From contig PWRF01000235.1 of the NCBI GenBank assembly GCA_003556325.1, forward strand, positions 1 through 33,928: a stretch of 33,928 bases of DNA, in the 5' to 3' direction. This DNA is from Bacteroidales bacterium. GTDB lineage: Bacteria > Bacteroidota > Bacteroidia > Bacteroidales > UBA7960. The notes beneath the pieces are model-generated. The model was given only the letters and a program-made list of their open reading frames with translations, did no database searches and was not told the DNA's origin. A program made the translations under genes and the position numbers. Shown here in pieces: positions 27,201 to 33,608 of this stretch. The first letter of the stretch is position 1. Each line of letters opens with the position of its first letter.

Positions 27201-27668
27201 GACGGCAAATCCCGGGATAGCATCATGCCGTTGAAGGAATATTATTACCGCATACGGGAGGGGATAGGTGTGCACAAGAAGCCTGAAGAGTACGGAGCCT
27301 TTCCAACGGATCCCTATTCCCACACACCATCTATGATGGGGGTGCAGCAACCCGGTATGACAGGCCAGGTAAAGGAAGACATCCTGAGCAGGTTCAATGA
27401 GCTGGGGATATGCATAGAAGCGGGCAGCATCGTATTTCGTCCTGTATTGTTGAAGGATGAAGACTTTTCAGAAGAAGGGACGCTAAGCTTCAGTTTCTGC
27501 AATGTTCCTGTAAGCTATAGAAAAGGGCAAAAAAAAGGCATAAGCATCCATTGGAAGGAAGAAGGGCGCGAGGCACTTACCCTGGAATCTGCAGGCATCC
27601 CTGCTGACGTATCTGCTTCCGTATTTTATCGCAGCGGAAAAATTAAGGAAATTATTTTGTATTTTTGA
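24285..27668 (+). CDS. Cytoplasmic GH94-clan-like phosphorylase, probable beta-1,3-glucan phosphorylase (GH149/GH161-like)
   Basis: The 1127-residue protein has no signal peptide or membrane segment, so it is cytoplasmic. The N-terminal part (about 1-330) is beta-rich; from about 390 to 1010 an (alpha/alpha) barrel is likely. Notable motifs are RHGDPSRPWNFFDI (about 437), NYQGNWRDIFQNWEALGFSF, YRITREGFDWEVP and GYWGDHQVIYLLKLLE (about 505-540), and RPEWNDANNALVGNG, with Glu649 and Asp652 near the place of the DWND acid motif of GH94 phosphorylases. Size and motifs fit GH149 or GH161, whose known members phosphorolyse beta-1,3-oligoglucans to glucose 1-phosphate. The neighbouring GH16, GH3 and MFS genes agree. 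I recognise the fold group by pattern, not by alignment; the subfamily and the catalytic residue are unproven. Confidence 0.72.
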   Translation: MPEKRTYINQSPLHGKNEQVKGVITDVDGESFYCIRNYDLMKPFLMSIVSNCDLWMYISSRGGLTAGRRNYQNVLFPYETDDKIHEDSGKSGSKTIIRIKEPGKTLLWEPFSDSGLYDTRRNLYKNTPGNTVIFEEINDTLGLVFRYRWSGSDALGWVRKSTLENFTQKDVEAEVCDGLLNVMPWGIERETQSLMSTLMDAYKVAEYLPDSKMALYYLSSIPVDRAEPSEALRTNVVWAYGNDDPEILLSPGQLDKVRLGHPREPENKVFGQKTAFLVCDNIRLEAGEETSWHIIADVAKDAADVPMLQGLIAKTKDMTGFIESRLQADTKRLESKVALADGFQHTGDPLNDRRHFSNVLFNIMRGGVFEQEYTVAVDDFLRHLADGNKKVFEKHAGLFRQQSPQVSWNELLQVSRDSADDDLYRLTLEYLPLSFSRRHGDPSRPWNFFDIRVKNADGTPSLNYQGNWRDIFQNWEALGFSFPAFLPGMIARFLNASTADGYNPYRITREGFDWEVPEPGNPWAGIGYWGDHQVIYLLKLLELQEKFFPGQTWDKLKGRHFAYARVPYRIKKYQEILEDPQETIDFDKEWHEKLMQQSREMGADGKLMLQADQQPVKANFTEKILVLLLTKLSNFVPEAGIWLNTQRPEWNDANNALVGNGASMVTLYHLRRFVSFLKETTKQHPENSFVLKKEIMLFKNQVEDCLINYHHLLDNGFTDRDRRAFADEMGHAGEEYRQGVYDGFRDEDAELSKESLLAFLSFVLRYLDQSIPANRQPDGLYHSYNLLRFDQDAIRINRLYPMLEGQAAILSSGLLTPEENLKLMKALFASDLWRADQQSFMLYPFRELPGFLEKNIIPKELAESSELLRDLVRKGDTRIIIKDQEGLYHFDAGLRNARLLSDVLRQMQVEDPGITGEEMERVLAVYESVFNHRAFTGRSGSFYKYEGLGSIYWHMVSKLLLALGENIMEFARDGKSRDSIMPLKEYYYRIREGIGVHKKPEEYGAFPTDPYSHTPSMMGVQQPGMTGQVKEDILSRFNELGICIEAGSIVFRPVLLKDEDFSEEGTLSFSFCNVPVSYRKGQKKGISIHWKEEGREALTLESAGIPADVSASVFYRSGKIKEIILYF

Positions 27669-27724
27669 TTCTGTGCACCCTGCTAATGAGGGTTTTTGGG
27701 TATTTGTGCTTTGGCAAAGAGTAC

Positions 27725-27838
27725 TAATTACCAGAAGTTTCGCATGTTTTTATAGATCGATAACTTCATGATTTAATGTGTTTTATCGTTAATGCTTGGT
27801 GAACCTTAGTGCCAATGTGTGCGAAACTTCTGTAATTA
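27725..27838. repeat. 114-base element bounded by 19-20-base inverted repeats
   Basis: TAATTACCAGAAGTTTCGCA (27725-27744) is matched by TGCGAAACTTCTGTAATTA (27820-27838), perfect except for one extra C in the left arm. Inside, CGATAA (27758-27763) and TTATCG (27783-27788) form a nested inverted repeat. There is no T-run after it and no obvious flanking target duplication. A miniature mobile element or a regulatory hairpin are both possible. Confidence 0.85.
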
Positions 27839-27872
27839 CGAAAAGACAAAAGGACAAAATGGCAAAAATACG
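27838..27872. repeat. Degenerate AAAAGGAC-type microrepeat
   Basis: The plus strand reads GAAAAGACAAAAGGACAAAA then TGGCAAAAA; its complement has TTTTGTCC and TTTTGTC units like the array at 24202. It abuts the right arm of the inverted-repeat element. Confidence 0.5.
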
Positions 27873-27915
27873 GTGCTGTAGTTGACTTATGGGGTTTTAG
27901 CAAAAAAGCAGACTT

Positions 27916-28905
27916 ATGACCTATACAGCAAATCCTGGAAGGTATAACGGGATGACATATAACCGGGCCGGCCGCTCCGGCCTGTTGCTCCCGGCCATAT
28001 CATTGGGGTTATGGCATAACTTCGGAGGGGTGGATGTATTTGAAAACGGGCGCAGGATCATTCACAAAGCTTTCGATGCGGGCATCACACACTTCGACCT
28101 GGCCAACAACTACGGGCCGCCTCCCGGCAGTGCCGAAGAGAACTTCGGAAGGGTGCTTGCCGCAGACCTCAAACCTTACCGCGACGAGCTCATCATCTCC
28201 ACAAAGGCAGGATATGCCATGTGGCCGGGGCCTTATGGCGACAACGGATCGCGCAAATACCTCCTGGCCAGCCTGGACCAGAGCCTCAGGCGCATGGGAC
28301 TGGATTATGTGGATATTTACTATTCCCATCGCCCCGACCCGGATACACCGATGGAAGAAACCATGATGGCACTGGACCAGGCCGTCCGCCAGGGCAAAGC
28401 CCTGTATGTTGGCATATCCAGCTACTCCCCTGAACAAACACGGCATGCCGCTGAAATACTAAAGCAACTGGGTACTCCCTGCCTGATACACCAGCCCAGC
28501 TATTCGCTACTCGACCGATGGGTGGAAAACGGGCTGCTCGACACGCTGGAAGAGCTGGGTATGGGATGCATCGCCTTCTCCCCGCTGAAGCAAGGCCTGC
28601 TTAGCAACAGGTATCTCGAAGGCATCCCTGCAGACTCAAGGGCTGCAAAGCCTGCCGGATTTCTCAGCAAGGACCAGGTGAATCCGGAGACGATAGATAA
28701 AGTCAGACGACTCGATGAGATAGCCCGGAACCGCGGCCAGAGCCTTGCACAGATGGCCCTCTCCTGGCTGCTCCGCGATGGGCGCATTACCTCCGTGATC
28801 ATCGGTGCCAGCAGCACCGGACAACTCGAAGACAACCTGCAGGCACTGAACTCCCCCGGCTTTGACCAGGAAGAACTGCGCCGCATCGATGAGGTGGTGG
28901 GCTGA
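27916..28905 (+). CDS. gpr: Aldo/keto reductase of the YghZ/Gpr type (glyceraldehyde 3-phosphate reductase-like)
   Basis: The 329-residue NADPH-dependent reductase has the catalytic tetrad Asp61 and Tyr66 (DLANNYG), Lys97 (ISTKAGY) and His138 (YYSHRPD). Features of the E. coli YghZ (Gpr) group are present: MTYNRAGRSGLLLPAISLGL, NNYGPPPGSAEENFGR, MWPGPYGDNGSRKYL and the C-terminal cofactor loop IIGASSTGQLEDNL. Members reduce L-glyceraldehyde 3-phosphate and methylglyoxal, so a detoxifying role is likely. No signal peptide is seen. It is 247 bases from the phosphorylase gene with an inverted-repeat element between, so it is probably not part of the glucan operon. The first ATG is used; the ATG at 27952 (MTYNRAG) is a possible start. 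Confidence 0.9.
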   Translation: MTYTANPGRYNGMTYNRAGRSGLLLPAISLGLWHNFGGVDVFENGRRIIHKAFDAGITHFDLANNYGPPPGSAEENFGRVLAADLKPYRDELIISTKAGYAMWPGPYGDNGSRKYLLASLDQSLRRMGLDYVDIYYSHRPDPDTPMEETMMALDQAVRQGKALYVGISSYSPEQTRHAAEILKQLGTPCLIHQPSYSLLDRWVENGLLDTLEELGMGCIAFSPLKQGLLSNRYLEGIPADSRAAKPAGFLSKDQVNPETIDKVRRLDEIARNRGQSLAQMALSWLLRDGRITSVIIGASSTGQLEDNLQALNSPGFDQEELRRIDEVVG

Positions 28906-29035
28906 ATGCATTGCGCCAGGGATGCTTTTCGTATCCGGGTTGCCAATTACCGCATCATTTACGAAATTCAAGACTCAATTCTACTTGTGGGTGTTAAAAA
29001 TAATTAAAACCGCAATGCATATATATGTGAATATG

Positions 29036-29043
29036 TATATTTG
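29036..29043 (+). promoter_or_regulatory. Candidate -7 box (TATATTTG) for the SQR gene
   Basis: TATATTTG matches the TAnnTTTG consensus exactly and lies 57 bases before the start at 29101, a suitable leader length. No clear TTTG is found at -33. Confidence 0.5.
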
Positions 29044-29100
29044 TACCGTGTCATTCTCCATCGAATCATAAACCATCTCAATAACCCATAAAAACTGATT

Positions 29101-30588
29101 ATGTCTGAAGAAAAGCATTTTAACAGCAATTCTGGCCACGGAGAGGGCGGGGAGTCCGGCGGCCAGTCAAACGGGCAGCATGCCGATCATGTGTCGGCCG
29201 CGCAGGAGGGAACGCAGGACACTGCGGCTGACGGTTCTGACGAGGCAGCGGGCGGCAAGGGTATAAGCCGTCGCAAGGCCCTGAAGTATCTTGGCATTGG
29301 TGCCGGCACTCTTGTGGTAGGGAGTGCGCTGGGCGGATACGGTTACAAACGGAGTTTGCGCATACCTGCGCACGAGGCGGCAAAGATCAAGAACGTCCGT
29401 TTTGTGGTTGCCGGTGGAAGCGTGGGCGGACTGACGGTGGCTGCGAGGCTTTTGCGCGCCATGCCCGAAGCGAATGTCACCGTGATAGAACCCAACGCCG
29501 AGCATCATTACCAGCCCGGTTACACACTGGTAGGAGCCGGTGTGTATACGCCCGAAGAAGCGAAGTGGGACCAGAAGGACCTGATGCATTCGTCGATGAA
29601 GTGGGTGCACGATGCCGTGGCGCATTTTGAGCCCGACCGCAACCGGGTCATCACGGCGCGTGGCAACGTGGTAGAATACGACTACCTTGTCGTGGGCCTG
29701 GGCGTGCAGATGAACCCCAACTCGGTGGAGAACTTCCATGAGGCTCTGGAGTCGAACCACGTAGCTACCATTTACGACCTGGATCAGAGCATCAAATACA
29801 ACAAGCTGATGCAGGATTTCCGGGGCGGTCAGCTGGTAAGCACCTATCCGCGGGGTTATGTGAAGTGCGGGGGTGCTCCCCAGAAGATCACCTGGCTGAG
29901 CGAGGATTACTGGCGTTCGGCGGGTATACGCGACAAGGTGGAGGTGGATTTTTACACTCAGCGCCATACGCTTTTTCCGCCTGTTCCTGATGTAGACAAC
30001 GCTGTGAAGCCTCTTATTGAGGCGCGGGGTATCCGCAACCACTATCATCATACCATCAAGGCGGTTGATGTGAAGGGGCGCGTGGCCATCTTCGAAGAAG
30101 AGCGTCCTGATGGCTCTACCCGCGAAGTGCGTAAGCAGTATGACCTGCTGCACCTTGTCCCCGGGTTCCGCACCCCGGAGCCTGTGCGCCAGGGGCCTTT
30201 GACCCGCGAAGGCATTGGCGGGCAACTCTCCGTTGATCGCGAAACCCTTCAACACACGCACTATCCCAACATCTTTGGCATTGGCGACGGGGCAGCGACA
30301 GGTGCAGCCAAGACGGCCGCCACGATCCGCAAGCAGGCCCCCGTGGTGGTGGCCAACATGATCGACATGGCCCTTGACAGGGAGCCCGTGGCCAAATACG
30401 ACGGCGCCTCCGGTTGCCCGCTGCTCACCCGCTACGGCCGCTGCATGATGTTTGAATTCGACTACGAAGGCAACCTGGTCAACGAGTGGATCTACAACTC
30501 CACCCGTGAAACCCGCATGTGGTGGCACTTCAAGGTGCACGGCCTGAAACGGCTCTACCGCCACGCCATGCTGAATGGCTTTGTGTAA
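29101..30588 (+). CDS. sqr: Sulfide:quinone oxidoreductase with Tat signal and hydrophilic N-terminal extension
   Basis: The 495-residue flavoprotein has a Gly-rich FAD fold (FVVAGGSVGGLTVAARLL, about 101-118), YDYLVVGLGVQMNP, and IFGIGDGAATGAAKTAATIR. Cys256 lies in KCGGAPQKI and Cys439 in GCPLLTRYG, matching the places of the redox cysteines of human-type SQR; Cys448 is extra. SQR oxidises sulfide to sulfane sulfur and passes electrons to quinone. Residues 1-53 are Gly/Ser/Asp/Gln rich, then SRRKALKYLG (Arg57-Arg58) and a hydrophobic helix to about 80 form a Tat signal-anchor. Export would place the enzyme on the periplasmic face. It stands alone, with its own -7 box and a strong terminator. 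Confidence 0.88.
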   Translation: MSEEKHFNSNSGHGEGGESGGQSNGQHADHVSAAQEGTQDTAADGSDEAAGGKGISRRKALKYLGIGAGTLVVGSALGGYGYKRSLRIPAHEAAKIKNVRFVVAGGSVGGLTVAARLLRAMPEANVTVIEPNAEHHYQPGYTLVGAGVYTPEEAKWDQKDLMHSSMKWVHDAVAHFEPDRNRVITARGNVVEYDYLVVGLGVQMNPNSVENFHEALESNHVATIYDLDQSIKYNKLMQDFRGGQLVSTYPRGYVKCGGAPQKITWLSEDYWRSAGIRDKVEVDFYTQRHTLFPPVPDVDNAVKPLIEARGIRNHYHHTIKAVDVKGRVAIFEEERPDGSTREVRKQYDLLHLVPGFRTPEPVRQGPLTREGIGGQLSVDRETLQHTHYPNIFGIGDGAATGAAKTAATIRKQAPVVVANMIDMALDREPVAKYDGASGCPLLTRYGRCMMFEFDYEGNLVNEWIYNSTRETRMWWHFKVHGLKRLYRHAMLNGFV

Positions 30589-30626
30589 TTCCAGCTGAAA
30601 CCTTTTTTTTCCATAAGTCAATTCTG

Positions 30627-30665
30627 GCCGGTATGGTGCATGGCATCATACCGGCATTTTTTTTT
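30627..30665 (+). terminator. Strong intrinsic terminator after the SQR gene
   Basis: GCCGGTATGGTGC (30627-30639) and GCATCATACCGGC (30643-30655) form a 13-base stem with one G-T pair and an ATG loop, followed by A and nine T. Confidence 0.93.
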
Positions 30666-30861
30666 ACTTTTCCATTGCTATCTTCCCGGGCCTTCTTACC
30701 AGGTGGCTTCGCCGGTATCATTTGCAGGGCGATTCTGCGGCAAGCGAGCACCGGTAAAACATTTTTCAAAAAAAAACTGTCCTACGACCTGTTTTGTCGT
30801 ACCACTGTCCTATCTTGCCGGTACATTGTCTGACAATCTCTGGTGTTGCTTTGTTTCGGTT

Positions 30862-30966
30862 TTTTAGTAAGCACATACTGACAATCGGTGGTATATCAAT
30901 CAATAAAGTTGAAGTTTTACTAAAAGGAATAACAACCGGATGCACCCTGCAAACCTTGTCAGTATG
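30862..30966. repeat. Two crossing inverted repeats (pseudoknot-like order)
   Basis: TTTTAGTAA (30862-30870) pairs with TTACTAAAA (30917-30925), and CATACTGACAA (30874-30884) pairs with TTGTCAGTATG (30956-30966). Both are perfect, and their order A-B-A'-B' means that in RNA they would form a pseudoknot or two exclusive folds. Confidence 0.7.
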
Positions 30967-31004
30967 GGGTTTCAGGGCGCTTGAGTCACAGCCGGCGCAG
31001 CGCT

Positions 31005-31036
31005 ATTGTCTGCCAAAGATAAATTTAGTATCTTTC
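31005..31036 (+). promoter_or_regulatory. Candidate promoter for the PP2C gene
   Basis: ATTG at 31005-31008 and TATCTTTC at 31029-31036 are 20 bases apart, matching the Bacteroidota TTG / TAnnTTTG layout with one mismatch in the -7 box. The leader to 31186 would be about 145 bases and GC-rich. Confidence 0.45.
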
Positions 31037-31185
31037 TGGTAAGAACGAAAGCTATTGACTGATAGCGACGGGTTGCCGGCAAGGATGCCTGGGGCAGCGG
31101 CTGGCCGGAAGCCACTGGCAGAGGGCAGCTCCAGGCCCTGTAACCTGCCGTTCATTTAATATGTTGACCAAGATTTATACAGAAC

Positions 31186-32220
31186 ATGAGAAAATCAACA
31201 TTTGATTCGTTTGTCCGGAAACACGGTTTGCGCCGCTTCGACGCCCTGGTAAGGGTCACCCTGCAGGATGGCACCAGTCATGAGGCAGTATGGGTTGCCC
31301 GGGTGCCCGATCTTCACCCGTCTGCAGACGGCCGTTTTAAGGGAATCATCGGTGACGAGCCGCTTGTGTTTTATCTTTTTGATGAAGACCGTTTTGCGGT
31401 ATGGCGCTGTTCGGAAGTCAAAAACCTGGAGCTTTTGCAGGAGGGTTACCTCCGGCCGGATGGCCGGGAGTTTTTGCATAAGATGTGCGTGGAGGTGGAA
31501 GCCGTGAGTGATGTGGGCAGGGTGCGTGAGAAAAACGAAGACTGTGTGCTGATGCAGGAGACTGTCTTTGTGGATGACCACCGCCAGGCCAGCTACCAGG
31601 AAGAAGAGGTGTTGGTGTTTGCCGTGGCCGACGGCATGGGCGGTCACCCGGCCGGAGACGAGGCCAGCAAGACGGTGCTGGAGAGCCTCCGCGACCACGC
31701 CGGGGAGATGTCTGCCGACCTGGGAGGCGATGCGGTGAAAGATTCCCTGAAGGCCTGGTTTAAGGAAGCCCAGTCGCAGCTGCAGGCCATCGGCAGGGAA
31801 GATCCTTACAAGAACGGTCTGGGCACCACACTGGCTGGGCTGCTCATCCATCGCGACCGCCTCTTCCGTTTCCATGCAGGCGACAGCCGCCTCTACCAGA
31901 TCCGTAAGGACAAAATGGAACAGCTGACCATCGATCACAGGAGTACAGGCGACAGCTATGCTTTTGCTTTGCCCGGTGCACTTACCAACTGCCTTGGCCC
32001 CTGCAAAAAACCCTACCTGGAGGTTGAAGAGATCGCCGATGTGCAGCGTAATGACCGCTTCCTCCTGTGTACCGACGGCCTGAGCGACATGCTCAGCAAG
32101 CAGGATATCGAGTTAGAGCTGGGCAGGAACAACCTCCGGCGACTGGTTCAAAGTGCCAACGACGCCGGCGGAATGGATAACATTACGGTGATGATGATCG
32201 ATGTGTCAGCACAAAGGTAA
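31186..32220 (+). CDS. PP2C-family protein serine/threonine phosphatase with unknown N-terminal domain
   Basis: The 344-residue protein has a C-terminal PP2C domain (about 104-342) with the standard motifs: VSDVGRVREKNED, FAVADGMGGHPAGDEAS (metal-binding Asp149), GLGTTLAGLLI, FHAGDSRLYQIR, LLCTDGLSDML and GGMDNITVMMI. These supply the metal-binding Asp residues, so it should be active on phosphoserine/threonine proteins. Residues 1-98 form a separate, strand-rich domain that I do not recognise (DALVRVTLQDGTSHEAVWVA, LVFYLFDEDRFAVWRC), possibly a substrate or ligand module. No signal peptide or membrane helix is present. No Ser/Thr kinase is encoded nearby, so the partner lies elsewhere. The DUF4236 gene follows 145 bases later. 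Confidence 0.9.
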   Translation: MRKSTFDSFVRKHGLRRFDALVRVTLQDGTSHEAVWVARVPDLHPSADGRFKGIIGDEPLVFYLFDEDRFAVWRCSEVKNLELLQEGYLRPDGREFLHKMCVEVEAVSDVGRVREKNEDCVLMQETVFVDDHRQASYQEEEVLVFAVADGMGGHPAGDEASKTVLESLRDHAGEMSADLGGDAVKDSLKAWFKEAQSQLQAIGREDPYKNGLGTTLAGLLIHRDRLFRFHAGDSRLYQIRKDKMEQLTIDHRSTGDSYAFALPGALTNCLGPCKKPYLEVEEIADVQRNDRFLLCTDGLSDMLSKQDIELELGRNNLRRLVQSANDAGGMDNITVMMIDVSAQR

Positions 32221-32325
32221 GGGAAGACAAATTATCAAAGAGGAGTTGGTGATTTTTAAAAGTTAAGTTAAGGAGTTATGGATTTACAAACAAAGGTCAA
32301 ACCACATCTTATATCCGAAACCCTT

Positions 32326-32360
32326 CATTAGCACATTAACACATTAGCAAATTAGCACAT
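32326..32360. repeat. CATTAGCA tandem repeat before the DUF4236 gene
   Basis: Four near-identical 8-9-base units (CATTAGCA, CATTAACA, CATTAGCAA, ATTAGCA) end five bases before the ATG at 32366, taking the place where a ribosome-binding site would be expected. Confidence 0.8.
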
Positions 32361-32365
32361 AAATA

Positions 32366-33595
32366 ATGGCTTTTTATTTACGAAAACACTTTAACAGCGG
32401 TCCCTTGCGGCTGAACCTTTCGAAGGGCGGATTAGGTCTTTCGGGAGGTGTCAAGGGCGCCCGTGTGGGCTTGAGTCCGCGGGGAGCCTACGTTCATGGC
32501 GGGCGGCAGGGCCTGTATTACAGGAAATACGCCAAAAAGGGCAGGGGAGAGCGTACTGTGGCCCGGCGCGGCGAGGAGGTGCGGTATTTTGTCGACACCG
32601 GGCTGACTTACCGGAAGGGGTCTGCTGAAGGAGCACCGAAGGAGGCAGCTGCCCCGGCATTGCCCAATAAGGGCAGTATGATGACCCCCCTGGTGGTGCT
32701 CGGCTTCTTGATGGTCCTTGTGTGGGTTTACAATAACCACTGGGTGTTCTTGCTTCCGGCGGTGATCTTCTTTGCCGGGGCTTACCTGGACAAGCAGAAG
32801 CACGAGAAATACCGGCAGGAGGCGGGAAAGCTTTTCCGGGCGATCGATCGCGGCCTGGAAGAGAAAGAGGGTGTGCCGGCCCTGTTGGAAAAGCATCAGC
32901 AGGCCAGTCTCCCCGATGCCTATCGCCGCTCGCTCGACCACCAGGTGATGGCCCTGTTCCTGGATGCCTATTTCGAAGACCCGGACTACATCCTGCCGGA
33001 AGAGTTGCAGCAGCTGGAGGCCCGGGTCCGTGTGCCCCGAAGCGACAGGGAGCAGATGAAGGCCGAGGCGTTTGGCAGCTTCCTGGATGCCGTGATGGAA
33101 GACCACGTGATCAGCAGGGAGGAAGAGGAGCAGCTGCGGCGTTTGCAGGAAGACCTCGCCATCGACGATGCCCGCATTGTCCGCGAGCTGGAGCTGATCG
33201 ACCGGATGTGCCGTTTTCGCGATGCGATGGAAGCACCGCTGGAGCCTATGGATGTCGGCATCCGGCTCAAGAGCAACGAAGTCTGCTACTACCACACCCG
33301 GGGCCGGCTGCTCAGGGAGAAGGTGATGCGCTCGTACCAGCGCCAGGGCGTGCGTTACAAGGAGATCGGCTACGACACCGACATGGAGGGCGACATCTAC
33401 CTCTGCGACAAACGTATTCTCATCGTCGACAGCGGCAGCCGTTCCTACCAGCTCAACCGCGTGCTCGACGTGACCCTCTCCGTGGAAGACCACACCGTGC
33501 AGCTCACCCTCGACGGCCGCAAAAGCCCGCTGATCTTCACCATGGAAGACATCGGCGTGTTTGCCGGGAAGGTGGAGAAGGTGCTTTTAAATTAA
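32366..33595 (+). CDS. DUF4236 membrane protein with unknown C-terminal domain
   Basis: The 409-residue protein opens with a DUF4236 domain (FYLRKHFNSGPLRLNLSKGG, then LGLSGGVKGARVGLSPRG, residues about 2-55), a small Gly-rich module of unknown function. Two hydrophobic helices lie at about 108-140 (LVVLGFLMVLVWVYNNHWVF, LLPAVIFFAGAYL). The long remainder is helical and charged (EEEEQLRRLQEDLAIDDARI); residues about 225-290 recall TerB-like helical domains, and the end is beta-rich (GDIYLCDKRILIVDSGSRSY, then LTLDGRKSPLIFTMEDI), like a PH-type domain. Roles are unknown. The gene follows the phosphatase gene and precedes the MntA/HepT pair; there is no evidence that these act together. Confidence 0.75.
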   Translation: MAFYLRKHFNSGPLRLNLSKGGLGLSGGVKGARVGLSPRGAYVHGGRQGLYYRKYAKKGRGERTVARRGEEVRYFVDTGLTYRKGSAEGAPKEAAAPALPNKGSMMTPLVVLGFLMVLVWVYNNHWVFLLPAVIFFAGAYLDKQKHEKYRQEAGKLFRAIDRGLEEKEGVPALLEKHQQASLPDAYRRSLDHQVMALFLDAYFEDPDYILPEELQQLEARVRVPRSDREQMKAEAFGSFLDAVMEDHVISREEEEQLRRLQEDLAIDDARIVRELELIDRMCRFRDAMEAPLEPMDVGIRLKSNEVCYYHTRGRLLREKVMRSYQRQGVRYKEIGYDTDMEGDIYLCDKRILIVDSGSRSYQLNRVLDVTLSVEDHTVQLTLDGRKSPLIFTMEDIGVFAGKVEKVLLN

Positions 33596-33600
33596 AACCG

Positions 33601-33608
33601 TATCTTTG
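33601..33608 (+). promoter_or_regulatory. Candidate -7 box (TATCTTTG) directly before mntA
   Basis: TATCTTTG matches TAnnTTTG exactly and lies only four bases before the ATG at 33613. If used, transcription would start at or next to the start codon, giving a leaderless message. No TTTG is seen at -33. Confidence 0.4.

Larger units (their letters stand above)
30589..31185. other. 597-base spacer rich in inverted repeats
   Basis: No supported gene is seen; open frames here are short and lack family likeness. The region holds the SQR terminator (30627-30665), a TACGAC/GTCGTA hairpin (30783-30801) between two direct copies of ACTGTCCTA (30776-30784 and 30804-30812), the palindrome ATTGTCTGACAAT (30825-30837), two crossing inverted repeats (30862-30966), a candidate promoter (31005-31036) and a GC-rich leader with several hairpins (31051-31155). 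An unknown structured RNA or an eroded mobile element would fit. Confidence 0.5.

Noticed and set aside
27725-27838. Integron attC site.
   Set aside because: Size and the unpaired extra base fit, but the required GTTRRRY/RYYYAAC core sites are absent and no cassette gene or integrase is near.
29167-30621. A 484-codon open frame on the minus strand opposite the SQR gene, and similar long ones at 22335-23549, 25665-26798 and 32432-33493.
   Set aside because: Their translations show no domain, and the plus-strand proteins have clear family motifs; GC-rich third positions explain open antisense frames.
30640-31042. Two or three short open frames in the 597-base spacer.
   Set aside because: They run through hairpins and terminator sequence, overlap each other and show no family likeness.
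31090-31155. Signal recognition particle RNA.
   Set aside because: A GGCCGGAAGCC hairpin resembles the SRP tetraloop, but the conserved asymmetric loop bases after it are missing.
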